Shown: positions 42,603 through 53,910 of the stretch, piece after piece | How positions within the stretch are numbered: the stretch's first letter is position 1 | Layout: each line of letters begins with the position of its first letter | Source: Rhodovulum tesquicola | Lineage (GTDB): Bacteria; Pseudomonadota; Alphaproteobacteria; Rhodobacterales; Rhodobacteraceae | DNA: 64,000 bases | Direction of reading: 5' to 3' | Assembly (NCBI RefSeq): GCF_024128855.1 | Contig: NZ_JAMYDV010000003.1 | Coordinates: 124,001 to 188,000 of the forward strand | Made by a program: the position numbers and the translations under genes | The notes under the pieces: generated by a model | The model's input: only the letters and a program-made list of their open reading frames with translations | Told to the model about the DNA's origin: nothing | The model's database searches: none

Positions 42603-42983
42603 TCATTCAAGCGGGGGTTTGTTCAGGCGCCCGATCTGTCGGCGGTCCTTTTTCGTGGGCCGCCCGTTGCCCTCATATCGCGGATTTTCGAGGGGTATTT
42701 CCTTGATCGGGGTCAAGTCCTCGTAGAGGGTGCGCGCCTCGGTCGCGGGGCCGCGACGGTCGCCGGGCGCGAGGATGCGCACCACGCGGATTTCGTGGCC
42801 CTGCGGGAATGTCAGCGTGTCGCCGGGCCCCACGCGGGCGCCCGGCTTGTCGGTGCGGTTGGCATTGACCCGCACATGCCCGCCCGAGACCAGCGCGGCG
42901 GCCAGCGTGCGCGACTTGACGAACCGCGCCTGCCAGAGCCACTTGTCCAGCCTTATCGTCGGGCGGGGGCCGGGGTCGCTCAC
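42603..42983 (-). CDS. S4-domain RNA-binding protein (Hsp15-like)
   Basis: 126 residues. The S4 domain at ~9-60 (IRLDKWLWQARFVKSRTLAA, VSGGHVRVN) resembles heat-shock protein 15 (HslR), which binds stalled 50S subunits carrying nascent chains. The C-terminus is basic (RPTKKDRRQIGRLNKPPLE). It lies 4 bp after the SUV3 helicase stop in the same direction, suggesting co-transcription and a joint RNA role. Confidence 0.9.
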   Translation of the reverse strand: MSDPGPRPTIRLDKWLWQARFVKSRTLAAALVSGGHVRVNANRTDKPGARVGPGDTLTFPQGHEIRVVRILAPGDRRGPATEARTLYEDLTPIKEIPLENPRYEGNGRPTKKDRRQIGRLNKPPLE

Positions 42984-42987
42984 GCGG

Positions 42988-45774
<2,787 letters not shown>

Positions 45775-45795
45775 CTTCTGCCCTTTCGCCCAGCC

Positions 45796-46356
45796 TCAGA
45801 GCGTGCGGCCAGAGGTCAGCAACTCCAGCCGCTCGACGGCTCCTTCTAGGTCGGGATCGTGGGGATGTATAGCGCGGGCTGCCAGATAGGCGTCGCGGGC
45901 CGCCTCAAGCTGCCCGGTCTCCTCGAGAATCGCGCCAAGTCCGGAAAGCGCGCCGAAATGGCGCGGGTTGAGTTCCAGCGTGCGCGCCAGATCGGCGATG
46001 GCGGGCCCGTAAAGCCCGGCCCGGAAATAGGCCAGCGCGCGCGCATTGTAGCCTTCGGCGAAGTCCGGCGCGTGGTCGGTCAGCGCGGTGAGATGCGCAA
46101 TCGCGGTCTCGAACGCGCCCGCCGTGATCGCCTCGCGCCCGCGCTTGAGCAGCAGATCCATCGAAGGCGAGCCGGATTTCGCCCATTCGTCCCAGATCTC
46201 GCGCTCGACCTGTTTCCAGTTCGGCAGATCGGGCCGCTGCAATTCGTCCAGCAGCGCTCCCGCCCGGTCGTCTTCCGCCCAGGCGGCGGCCGACAGGCAG
46301 AATGCTGCGCAAATTGCCGTGACGAGAGGATTGAGAATGTTCCACCGCGTGCCCAT
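45796..46356 (-). CDS. TPR-repeat periplasmic protein
   Basis: 186 residues. Signal peptide (ILNPLVTAICAAFCLSAAAWA, cleaved near 28). Three or so TPR units fill ~65-180: AITAGAFETAIAHLTALTDHAPDFAEGY (split), NARALAYFRAGLYGPAIADLARTLELNP, GLGAILEETGQLEAARDAYLAARAIHP (each TPR-typical). Start ATG 46356 (MGTRWN) gives the signal peptide; a longer frame runs into the divergent SCP2 upstream region. Probably binds partner proteins; function unknown. It lies 21 bp upstream of the SUV3 gene on the same strand. Confidence 0.88.
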   Translation of the reverse strand: MGTRWNILNPLVTAICAAFCLSAAAWAEDDRAGALLDELQRPDLPNWKQVEREIWDEWAKSGSPSMDLLLKRGREAITAGAFETAIAHLTALTDHAPDFAEGYNARALAYFRAGLYGPAIADLARTLELNPRHFGALSGLGAILEETGQLEAARDAYLAARAIHPHDPDLEGAVERLELLTSGRTL

Positions 46357-46424
46357 AACGAAAGAGATTAGAGCAACCAGCGGGAAAAGCGATATCCCCC
46401 CGCATTCACGATCGGAGGATTTCC

Positions 46425-46712
46425 ATGAGCGACGTGATAGAAAAGGCAGTCGAGACCCTGAACGCAAAGATCGACGGGGGCTTCGACGGCGTCGCCAAGT
46501 TCGTGATCGAGGACGAGGGCGCGATCATCGTCGATTCCGAGGGGGCCCATGCCGCCGACACGCCCGCCGAGGTGACACTGACCGCCTCGCTCGACACGTT
46601 CCGCGACATGATGGAGGGCGATCTGAACCCGACCACGGCCTTCATGACGGGCAAGCTGCGGATCGAGGGCGACATGGGCAAGGCGATGCAGCTTGCCCAT
46701 ATATTCACCTGA
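46425..46712 (+). CDS. SCP2 sterol-carrier-domain protein
   Basis: 95 residues, one SCP2 domain. KFVIEDEGAIIVDSEGAHAAD (split KFVIEDEGAIIVD, SEGAHAAD), AEVTLTASLDTFRDMMEGDLNP and FMTGKLRIEGDMGKAMQL form the lipid-binding fold. Binds hydrophobic ligands such as fatty acyl groups. GGAGG is 7 bp before the start. The alpha/beta hydrolase follows 17 bp later, so both may act on lipids. Confidence 0.92.
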   Translation: MSDVIEKAVETLNAKIDGGFDGVAKFVIEDEGAIIVDSEGAHAADTPAEVTLTASLDTFRDMMEGDLNPTTAFMTGKLRIEGDMGKAMQLAHIFT

Positions 46713-46729
46713 TCGAGCGCAAGGAAACT

Positions 46730-47710
46730 ATGGACCGCGCGCCCTTTCACAACGACATCGCCGAAGGCCCCGGGGACGCCGTCGCGTTCTGGGCCCTGGC
46801 TCCTGACGGGGTCCGCGTCCGCGTGGCGGTCTGGGGGGCGGCGCGGGCGCGGGCCACGGTGCTGCTGTTTCCCGGCCGCACCGAATATGTCGAGAAATAC
46901 GGTCGCGCGGCGGGCGAACTGGCGGCGCGCGGTTTTGCCACGGTAGCCGTCGACTGGCGCGGCCAGGGGCTGGCCGACCGGCTGCATGACGATCCGGTGC
47001 TTGGTCATGTAGACCGGTTCGACACCTACCAGCGCGATGTCGCGGCGATGCTGGATGTTGCGCAGGCCCTCGATCTGCCCCGGCCGTTTCACCTGCTGGC
47101 CCATTCCATGGGCGGCTGCATCGGTCTGCGCGCGCTGCATGAGGGGCTGGATGTCGCCTCGGCCGTGTTTACGGCGCCTATGTGGGGCATCCGCTTTTCG
47201 CCGCTGATGCGCCGCGCCGCCTGGGCGCTGAGCGCGGCAAGCCGTCCGCTGGGGCTGGACCGGCGGGTCACACCGACCAAGGGGGGCCGCACCTATGTGC
47301 TGGCCTGCCACTTCGATGACAACGAGTTGACCGGCGATCCCGAGATGTTCGGTTACATGCGGCGCCAACTGGCCGCACGGCCCGAACTGGCGGTTGGAGG
47401 GCCCAGCCTGGGCTGGTTGCACGAGGCGCTGCGCGAGACGCGCCTGTTGGCGCGGATGCCGCCGCCGCCGGTGCCCACGCTGACCTATCTGGGAAGCGAC
47501 GAACGCATCGTCTGCCCGAACGCGATCCGCATGCTCAAGGGCGCCTGGCCCGCAGGCACGCTGCGCGAGATCGAGGGCGCCCGCCACGAGGTGATGATGG
47601 AGGACGCGCCCACCCGCACCCGCGTCTTCGACGAGGCGGCGGCGCATTTCACGCGCCATGCCGCGCCACGCCCGCCCATGCGCATTCTCGACCGCATCGG
47701 CCAGTTGTAA
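46730..47710 (+). CDS. Alpha/beta hydrolase, lysophospholipase-like
   Basis: 326 residues. The nucleophile elbow is LLAHSMGGCIG (Ser near 122), the oxyanion region is VLLFPGRTEYVEKYG near 44-58, and the likely catalytic His is in GARHEVMMED near 285. It resembles PldB-type serine aminopeptidase S33/lysophospholipases (monoacylglycerol lipase-like). ATG 46730 with AAGGAAA upstream; the long open frame ahead of it covers the SCP2 gene. The substrate is not certain. Confidence 0.88.
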   Translation: MDRAPFHNDIAEGPGDAVAFWALAPDGVRVRVAVWGAARARATVLLFPGRTEYVEKYGRAAGELAARGFATVAVDWRGQGLADRLHDDPVLGHVDRFDTYQRDVAAMLDVAQALDLPRPFHLLAHSMGGCIGLRALHEGLDVASAVFTAPMWGIRFSPLMRRAAWALSAASRPLGLDRRVTPTKGGRTYVLACHFDDNELTGDPEMFGYMRRQLAARPELAVGGPSLGWLHEALRETRLLARMPPPPVPTLTYLGSDERIVCPNAIRMLKGAWPAGTLREIEGARHEVMMEDAPTRTRVFDEAAAHFTRHAAPRPPMRILDRIGQL

Positions 47711-47750
47711 GCCGGTGGCCCGGCCAGCCGCCTGACCCATATTGGCTCCC

Positions 47751-48758
47751 ATGTCCGTCCTGACCTTCACCGAGCGCGGCATCTTCTGCCCCGCAGGCAA
47801 CTTCTTCATCGACCCCTGGGCGCCGGTGGACCGCGCGCTGATCACGCATGGCCATTCCGATCACGCCCGGCCAGGCCATCGCCGCTATCTGGCCACCGCC
47901 CCGGCCGCGCCGGTGATCCGCCACCGGCTGGGCGGGATCGCGCTGGACACCATCGGCTATGGCGAGCCCCGCCGGATCGGCGATGCGATCGTGTCCTTTC
48001 ACCCCGCGGGCCATGTGCCCGGTTCGGCCCAGATCCGGGTCGAGGTGGCGGGCGAGGTCTGGGTCGTCTCTGGCGATTACAAGACCGAGGCGGATGGCCT
48101 GTCGGAACCGTTCGAGCCGGTCCGGGCGCATGCCTTCGTCAGCGAATGCACCTTCGGGCTGCCGGTCTTCAGCTGGGCACCGCAGGCGCAGGTTCTGGCC
48201 GGGATCGACGACTGGTGGACCGCCAATGCCGCCGAGAGGCGCTTCAGCCTCTTGGGCGCCTATGCGCTGGGCAAGGCGCAGCGGCTTCTGGCGGGTGTGG
48301 ATGCCGGGATCGGCCCGATCCTGACCCATGGCGCGATCGAGGCCACCTGCGCGGTGATGCGCGGGCAGGGGATCGCCCTGCCCCCGACCATTCCGGTCAC
48401 GCCCGAAACCGACCTCAAGGCCCATGCCGGTGCGCTGGTTCTGGCGCCGCCCTCGGCGCTGGGCGGGGCCTGGGCGCGGCGTTTCGGGGCGGCAGCGATG
48501 GGCCTCGCCTCGGGCTGGATGGCGCTGCGCGGCGTGCGGCGCAGGCGCGGCGCGGATCGCGGCTTCGTGCTCTCCGATCATGCCGACTGGGCCGGGCTGA
48601 ACGAAGCGATCCGCGAAACCGGCGCGGAGCGGGTTTTCGTGACGCATGGATATACAAGCGTGTTCCGCCGCTGGCTGGCCGATCAGGGCTACGACGCCGA
48701 GATCGTGCGCACCGCCTACGAGGGCGAAACCCTCGACAGCGCCGAGGACGCGCCATGA
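47751..48758 (+). CDS. Ligase-associated DNA exonuclease (MBL fold)
   Basis: 335 residues. A metallo-beta-lactamase/CPSF-like nuclease: THGHSDHARPGH near 37-48, HPAGHVPGSAQI near 88, VSGDYKTE near 108 and LSDHADWAGL near 282 give the metal site. It belongs to the ligase-associated exonuclease family and overlaps the ATP-dependent ligase gene by 4 bp. ATG 47751 was chosen over TTG 47742. In many bacteria the partners also include an Lhr-type helicase and a phosphoesterase, which are absent here. Confidence 0.9.
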   Translation: MSVLTFTERGIFCPAGNFFIDPWAPVDRALITHGHSDHARPGHRRYLATAPAAPVIRHRLGGIALDTIGYGEPRRIGDAIVSFHPAGHVPGSAQIRVEVAGEVWVVSGDYKTEADGLSEPFEPVRAHAFVSECTFGLPVFSWAPQAQVLAGIDDWWTANAAERRFSLLGAYALGKAQRLLAGVDAGIGPILTHGAIEATCAVMRGQGIALPPTIPVTPETDLKAHAGALVLAPPSALGGAWARRFGAAAMGLASGWMALRGVRRRRGADRGFVLSDHADWAGLNEAIRETGAERVFVTHGYTSVFRRWLADQGYDAEIVRTAYEGETLDSAEDAP

Positions 48759-50347
48759 AACGCTTCGCCGCCCTGTTCACCGCGCTGGACCGGACCACCC
48801 GCACCAATGCAAAGATCGCGGCGCTGGCCGCCTATTTCACTGATGCGCCCCAGAACGACCGGCTCTGGACCGTGGCGCTTCTGTCGGGCCGCCGCCCGCG
48901 CCGGGCGGTCACGACTACGCGGCTGCGCGAATGGGCGGCGGAACGGGCGGGGCTGCCGCTCTGGCTGTTCGAGGAATGTTACCCGGTGGTCGGCGACCTT
49001 GCCGAAACCATCGCGCTGGTCTTGCCGCAAGCAAGCGGCACCAGCACGGCCAGCCTGTCGGACCACATGGCCGAAATCACCGCGCTGGCGCAGATGGACG
49101 AGCCCGCGCGCAAGGCGCGGATCCTGGCCACCTGGGACAGCCTCGACGGAACGGAACGGTTCCTGTTCAACAAGCTCATCACCGGGGGGTTTCGCGTCGG
49201 TGTCAGCCAGACGCTGATGACCCGCGCGCTGGCCCGGGCCACCGGCATCGCCGAGGCCGATCTGTCGCATCGGCTGATGGGCGACTGGACGCCCGCGACG
49301 ACCACATGGGCCGCGCTGATCGAAACGCCCGACCCGACGGCCGCGCTGTCGCGGCCCTACCCCTTCTACCTTGCCTATCAGATCGAGGGGGACCCGCAGG
49401 CGCTGGGCGATCCCGCCGACTGGTGCGCGGAATACAAGTGGGACGGCATCCGCGGGCAACTGATCGTCCGGGGCGGGACGCATTTCCTGTGGTCGCGCGG
49501 CGAGGAACTGATGACCGACCGCTTCCCCGAACTGGCGCAGGCCCGCGATTTCCTGCCCCCGGGCACCGTGATCGACGGCGAGATCCTTGGCTGGGCCGAT
49601 GACCGCCCCTTGCCCTTTGCCGCGCTTCAGAAACGCATCACCCGCAAGAGCCTGTCGAAACGGCTGCTGGCCGAGGCGCCGGTCGTGCTGAAAGCCTATG
49701 ACCTGCTCGAGGAGGACTGCACCGACCTTCGCCCCCGCCCGCTGGCCGAGCGCCGCGCCCGGCTGGAGGCGTTGTTCGCCCGCCTGCCCGACCGCGCGCC
49801 GCTGCGCCTGTCGCCGCTTCTGCCCTTTGCCGACTGGGCGGCGCTGGCCGAAACCCGCGCCGCCGCCCGCGCCGCGGGGGCCGAGGGCGTGATGCTGAAA
49901 CGCGCCGCCGCACCCTATCTGGCGGGGCGGAAAAAGGGCGATTGGTGGAAATGGAAGCTCGACCCGCTGACGGTCGATGCGGTGATGATCTATGCTCAGG
50001 CGGGACATGGCCGGCGCGCGACGCTGTACACCGATTTCACCTTCGCGGTCTGGGACGGGGGCGATCTGGTGCCCTTCACCAAGGCCTATTCCGGCCTGAC
50101 CGATGCCGAGTTCCGCGAGATAACGGCCTGGGTGCGCCGGAACACGCTGCAACGCTTTGGTCCGGTGCGGCAGGTCAAACCCGAGCATGTCTTCGAGATC
50201 GCCTTCGAGGGTATCCAGAAAAGCCCGCGCCACAAGTCGGGCATCGCGCTGCGCTTTCCGCGCATGGCGCGCTGGCGTCGCGACAAGCCCCCGGCCGAGG
50301 CGAACACGCTGGACGACCTGCGCACGCTGCTGGAAAGCCACGGCTGA
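48755..50347 (+). CDS. ATP-dependent DNA ligase (LigB/Lig1-like)
   Basis: 530 residues. Nucleotidyl lysine Lys228 in AEYKWDGIRGQ; GEEL motif (WSRGEELMTDRFPEL), DGEILGW near 265, EGVMLKR near 370 and KKGDWWKWKLD near 390 are the conserved nucleotidyltransferase motifs. An N-terminal ligase domain (1-190) and a C-terminal OB fold (~405-510) complete it. It seals nicks using ATP. The start overlaps the exonuclease stop (ATGA), so the two proteins are translationally coupled and probably work together in repair. Confidence 0.92.
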   Translation: MKRFAALFTALDRTTRTNAKIAALAAYFTDAPQNDRLWTVALLSGRRPRRAVTTTRLREWAAERAGLPLWLFEECYPVVGDLAETIALVLPQASGTSTASLSDHMAEITALAQMDEPARKARILATWDSLDGTERFLFNKLITGGFRVGVSQTLMTRALARATGIAEADLSHRLMGDWTPATTTWAALIETPDPTAALSRPYPFYLAYQIEGDPQALGDPADWCAEYKWDGIRGQLIVRGGTHFLWSRGEELMTDRFPELAQARDFLPPGTVIDGEILGWADDRPLPFAALQKRITRKSLSKRLLAEAPVVLKAYDLLEEDCTDLRPRPLAERRARLEALFARLPDRAPLRLSPLLPFADWAALAETRAAARAAGAEGVMLKRAAAPYLAGRKKGDWWKWKLDPLTVDAVMIYAQAGHGRRATLYTDFTFAVWDGGDLVPFTKAYSGLTDAEFREITAWVRRNTLQRFGPVRQVKPEHVFEIAFEGIQKSPRHKSGIALRFPRMARWRRDKPPAEANTLDDLRTLLESHG

Positions 50348-50409
50348 GCCCTTGCAATCCGCCCACCGACGCGGTTGATCTGGGCCGCACCCCGCGACAG
50401 GAGACGAGA

Positions 50410-51777
50410 ATGGGCGCCCTTGCCGAGATTGCCGACATCCTTGGCCCGCGGCTATCGACCGGAGAGTCGGTGCGCGCGCTGCATGGCCGGAACGAGGCGC
50501 ATTTCCCGCCGGCGCTGCCCGAGGCGGTGGCCTTCCCCGAAACCACCGCCGAGGTCGCCGCGATCATGCACGCCTGCGCCGCGCATGGCCTGCCGATCAC
50601 GGCCTTCGGCACGGGCAGTTCGCTGGAGGGCCAGCATCTGCCGATCCGGGGCGGGCTGAGTCTGGATCTGTCGCGCATGGACCGGGTGCTTGCGATCCAT
50701 CCCGAAGACCAGATCGCAGTGGTCCAGCCCGGCCTGACGCGCACCCGCCTGAATGCCGATTTGCGCGCCACCGGGCTGTTCTTTCCGGTCGATCCGGGCG
50801 CCGATGCCTCGCTGGGGGGCATGGCCGCGACGCGGGCCAGCGGCACGACGACGGTGCGCTATGGCACGATGCGCGAGAATGTCCTCGCGCTCGAGGCGGT
50901 GATGGCGGATGGCGCGGTGATCCGCACCGGCAGCCGGGCGCAGAAATCCTCCGCCGGGTATGACCTGACCCATCTTCTGGTGGGCAGCGAGGGCACGCTG
51001 GGCATCATCACGGAACTGACGCTGCGCCTGCATCCCCAGCCCGAGGCGATCTTGGCCGCGACCTGCCGCTTTGCCAGCGTGGCAGCGGCCGTCGATTGCG
51101 TGATCGCGGTGATCCAGTCCGCCATTCCGATGGCCCGGATCGAGCTGGTCGATGAAATCATGGTGCGCGGCTTCAACCTTCACTCCGGCACCGATCTGCC
51201 TGAAAGCCCGCATCTTTTCCTTGAGTTTCATGGCAGCCCCGCCGCCGTTGCCGAACAGGCCGCCGCCTTTCGCGAGATCGCGGACGGGTTCGGCGTCGCA
51301 GTCTGGCAGGACGCCACCACGACAGAGGCCCGCAGCGCGCTCTGGGCGATGCGCCACAACGCCCACCACGCCACCGGCGCGCTGGAGCCGGGCAAGCGGA
51401 CGCTGGCCACCGATGTCTGCGTGCCGATCTCGAAGCTGGCCGAAGCGGTGGTCGAGGCGCAGGATCTGGCCCGCGCCATGGGCCTGACCAGCGCCATCGT
51501 CGGCCATGTCGGCGACGGGAATTTCCATTGCGGCGTGCGGGTCGATCCCGACGATGCCGCCGGGATGGCCCGCGCGCTGGAGTTCTCGGGGCGGCTGGCC
51601 GAAACCGCGCTGCGGCTGGGCGGCACGGTCTCGGGCGAGCACGGGATCGGGATCGGCAAGCAGAAATACATGGCCGCCGAGCACGGGGCCGCGCTGGACT
51701 GGATGCGCACGCTCAAGGCCGCGTTCGACCCGGCCGGACTGCTCAACCCCGGCAAGATGCTGCCGCCCGAAGGCTGA
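50410..51777 (+). CDS. FAD-linked 2-hydroxyacid oxidase (D-lactate dehydrogenase cytochrome-type / GlcD-like)
   Basis: 455 residues. An FAD-binding type 4 (PCMH) domain at ~40-215 with PITAFGTGSSLEGQ and GVDPGADASLGGMAATRASGTT (split) is followed by the GlcD/LDHD C-terminal oxidase domain. The metal/active-site GHVGDGNFH is near 365 and SGEHGIGIGKQKYM near 408. Length and the TGSSLEG motif resemble D-lactate dehydrogenase (cytochrome) of the Dld1/LDHD type. Oxidises D-lactate or a related D-2-hydroxyacid to the keto acid. It follows the ligase after 62 bp. Confidence 0.88.
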   Translation: MGALAEIADILGPRLSTGESVRALHGRNEAHFPPALPEAVAFPETTAEVAAIMHACAAHGLPITAFGTGSSLEGQHLPIRGGLSLDLSRMDRVLAIHPEDQIAVVQPGLTRTRLNADLRATGLFFPVDPGADASLGGMAATRASGTTTVRYGTMRENVLALEAVMADGAVIRTGSRAQKSSAGYDLTHLLVGSEGTLGIITELTLRLHPQPEAILAATCRFASVAAAVDCVIAVIQSAIPMARIELVDEIMVRGFNLHSGTDLPESPHLFLEFHGSPAAVAEQAAAFREIADGFGVAVWQDATTTEARSALWAMRHNAHHATGALEPGKRTLATDVCVPISKLAEAVVEAQDLARAMGLTSAIVGHVGDGNFHCGVRVDPDDAAGMARALEFSGRLAETALRLGGTVSGEHGIGIGKQKYMAAEHGAALDWMRTLKAAFDPAGLLNPGKMLPPEG

Positions 51778-52113
51778 GTGCGGGGCAGGATCGGCCCGGG
51801 CGCCAAGGCTTTGCATGCGCAGCATTGCTCCGAGCCAACCGGGCCGGGGACGAGATCGCAAACCGCCTCCGGAATCGCCGCGCCGGCACGTCTTGAGCAG
51901 ATTTCCGCCTATGAGGCAGGGGTTTAGCGGGCAATGCAATCATCTGCGCCGAATGTAACATTGCAGCCGCTGAAGGATTCACCAAATTCCGCCGACAACG
52001 CCCGCGGGAACGGCGTGATTCTGCCGTGCAGCATGACGAAATTGCGACATACCGGGACAGGGCGCGTTTCTTGTGGCAACCAGTGATGCAGGCCGCGGCG
52101 CAGGAGGTACCTG
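51778..52113 (+). other. Non-coding region upstream of opgG
   Basis: About 336 bp with no credible gene. TGCAAT (51935-51940) and ATTGCA (51960-51965) form a short inverted repeat, and the 51930-52080 stretch is AT-richer than its surroundings, so the opg promoter probably lies there. No convincing -35/-10 pair was found. The ribosome-binding site GGAGG is at about 52102-52106. Confidence 0.5.
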
Positions 52114-53730
52114 ATGACAGAAGGTTTTCCCACCTCGGGACGAGGGTCGGCCGTGGCGAACATGACGCGTCGCCAGGCACTTGGCGGACTTTCCTGCTCG
52201 GTCGCCGCCGCGGCCTTGCTGCCCCGTGATGCCCTGGCGCAGCAGGAAATGGCCCCCTTGCCCGAGCCCGAGATCTTCTCGTTCGATCTGCTGGCCGAAC
52301 GGATGCGCGGGCGCGCCGCAAGCGCCTATATCCCCGCCGCCCAGCATGAGGGCCTGATCGCCGGGCTCGATTACGACGCCTATCGCCGGATCCGGTTCCG
52401 GCCCGACCATGCCCGCTGGCAGGGCGAGGGCTCGTTCTTCCGGCTGCATGCCTTCCACCCGGGCTGGCTGTTCAAGACGCCGGTCGCGGTCCACGAGGTG
52501 GTGGACGGGGTGGTGCAGCCGATGGGCTTCTCGGCCGAGGATTTCGAGTATGAGGGCACGCTCGCCGACCGGGTTCCCGCCGACATGGCGCTGCCCACGG
52601 TGGCGGGCTTCCGGCTGCATGCACCGTTGAACCGTGCCGATATCTTCGACGAGGTGGTGGCATTCCTGGGCGCCAGCTATTTCCGCGCGCTTGGCCGCGG
52701 AAATGTCTACGGGATCAGCGCGCGCGGGCTGGCCGTGAATACCGCCATCGGCGGTCCCGAGGAGTTCCCGCACTTCAGCGAGTTCTGGATCGAACGCCCG
52801 GCCCAGGGCGCGACCGCCGTCACGCTGTTCGCGGCCCTCGACAGCCCCTCGGTGACCGGCGCCTACCGGTTCGAGATCGTGCCGGGCGAGACCACGGTGA
52901 TGGAGGTAACGGCCCGGCTGTTCCTGCGCGAGGATGTCGCGCAACTGGGCATTGCGCCGCTGACCTCGATGTATCTGCTGGGCGACAACGACCGCGGCGC
53001 CTTTGACGATTTCCGTCCGCGGGTGCATGACAGCGAGGCGCTGGTTCTGAACACCCGTGGCGGCGAGACTTATATCCGGCCGCTCAACAACCCGCCGCGG
53101 CTGGCCAGTTCCTATCTGGGCGCGCGCAACCCCGCCTCGTTCGGGCTGATCCAGCGCGATCGCGCCTTCGAAAGCTATCTCGACGCGGGCGCGCATTACG
53201 AGCTGCGCCCCTCGTTGGTCGTCGAGCCGCTGGGCGACTGGGGCAAGGGCTCTGTGCGGCTGGTCGAGATCCCGTCTGATCTGGAAGGAAACGACAATAT
53301 CGTGGCCTTCTGGGTGCCCGAGGGCAAGGTCCGCAGAGGCGATGCGCTCGAGGTTGCCTACCGGCTGCACTGGGGCATGACACCGCCCGGCGATGGGTGC
53401 GGGGAACGCGCGCGCATCGTCCGCACCCGGGTCGGCAAGGGTGGCGTCGCGGGTGTGCGCAACGTCCATGACCGCCGCAAGTTCGTGATCGACTTCGAAG
53501 GCGGCACCCTGTCCGGGCTGCCCGCCGATGCAAGGCTCGAACCCGAAACCCATGCCAGCGGCGGCGAGATCGTGGAGGCCGTGCTGTCCCGGGTCTCGGG
53601 AACGAATATCTGGCGGCTGGTGATCGAGGCCAGCGCGCCCGATGGCGGACTGGTCGAGTTGCGCGCGGGCATCACCGGATTCGGGCGCGACCTCAGCGAA
53701 ACCTGGCTTTACCAATGGATCAAGGAATGA
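52114..53730 (+). CDS. opgG: Periplasmic glucan biosynthesis protein OpgG (MdoG)
   Basis: 538 residues. Export signal with twin Arg (MTRRQALGGLSC at 17-28, ending DALAQ near 42) following a short extension. The mature OpgG/OpgD fold: FSFDLLAERMRGRAAS near 55, RDAFAxS-type conserved blocks such as SYFRALGRGNVYGISARGLAV near 190, EFPHFSEFWIERP near 215, FLREDVAQLGIAPLTSMYLLGDN (split) near 270. It acts in the periplasm in synthesis or branching of osmoregulated periplasmic glucans. GGAGG precedes ATG 52114. The stop overlaps opgI by 4 bp. Confidence 0.94.
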   Translation: MTEGFPTSGRGSAVANMTRRQALGGLSCSVAAAALLPRDALAQQEMAPLPEPEIFSFDLLAERMRGRAASAYIPAAQHEGLIAGLDYDAYRRIRFRPDHARWQGEGSFFRLHAFHPGWLFKTPVAVHEVVDGVVQPMGFSAEDFEYEGTLADRVPADMALPTVAGFRLHAPLNRADIFDEVVAFLGASYFRALGRGNVYGISARGLAVNTAIGGPEEFPHFSEFWIERPAQGATAVTLFAALDSPSVTGAYRFEIVPGETTVMEVTARLFLREDVAQLGIAPLTSMYLLGDNDRGAFDDFRPRVHDSEALVLNTRGGETYIRPLNNPPRLASSYLGARNPASFGLIQRDRAFESYLDAGAHYELRPSLVVEPLGDWGKGSVRLVEIPSDLEGNDNIVAFWVPEGKVRRGDALEVAYRLHWGMTPPGDGCGERARIVRTRVGKGGVAGVRNVHDRRKFVIDFEGGTLSGLPADARLEPETHASGGEIVEAVLSRVSGTNIWRLVIEASAPDGGLVELRAGITGFGRDLSETWLYQWIKE

Positions 53731-53900
53731 GTGCCGAACGTCTGATCGAGCCCGAGGCCTCGACCGCGGTCGAGGACATGCACTGGGCGCCGCCTTTCGC
53801 GCCGATAGAGATGCCACGCCAGGTGCTGGAAGCCCCGCACCGTGCGGGCGTGATCGCCTGGCTGACGCGGCTCTTGCTGCGTCCGGTCCAGCACGGCTGA
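53727..53900 (+). CDS. opgI: Small OPG operon protein OpgI
   Basis: 57 residues. The start overlaps the opgG stop (ATGA) and the stop is 10 bp before opgH. In Rhodobacter sphaeroides the operon is opgG-opgI-opgH-opgC, and this frame has the right position and size. The sequence has a conserved-looking MPRQVLEAP and a hydrophobic tail (VIAWLTRLLLRP). In other bacteria opgH starts with a longer N-terminal region, so OpgI may be the separated equivalent of that part. Assignment rests on synteny. Confidence 0.7.
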   Translation: MSAERLIEPEASTAVEDMHWAPPFAPIEMPRQVLEAPHRAGVIAWLTRLLLRPVQHG

Positions 53901-53910
53901 GTCCCCCGGC

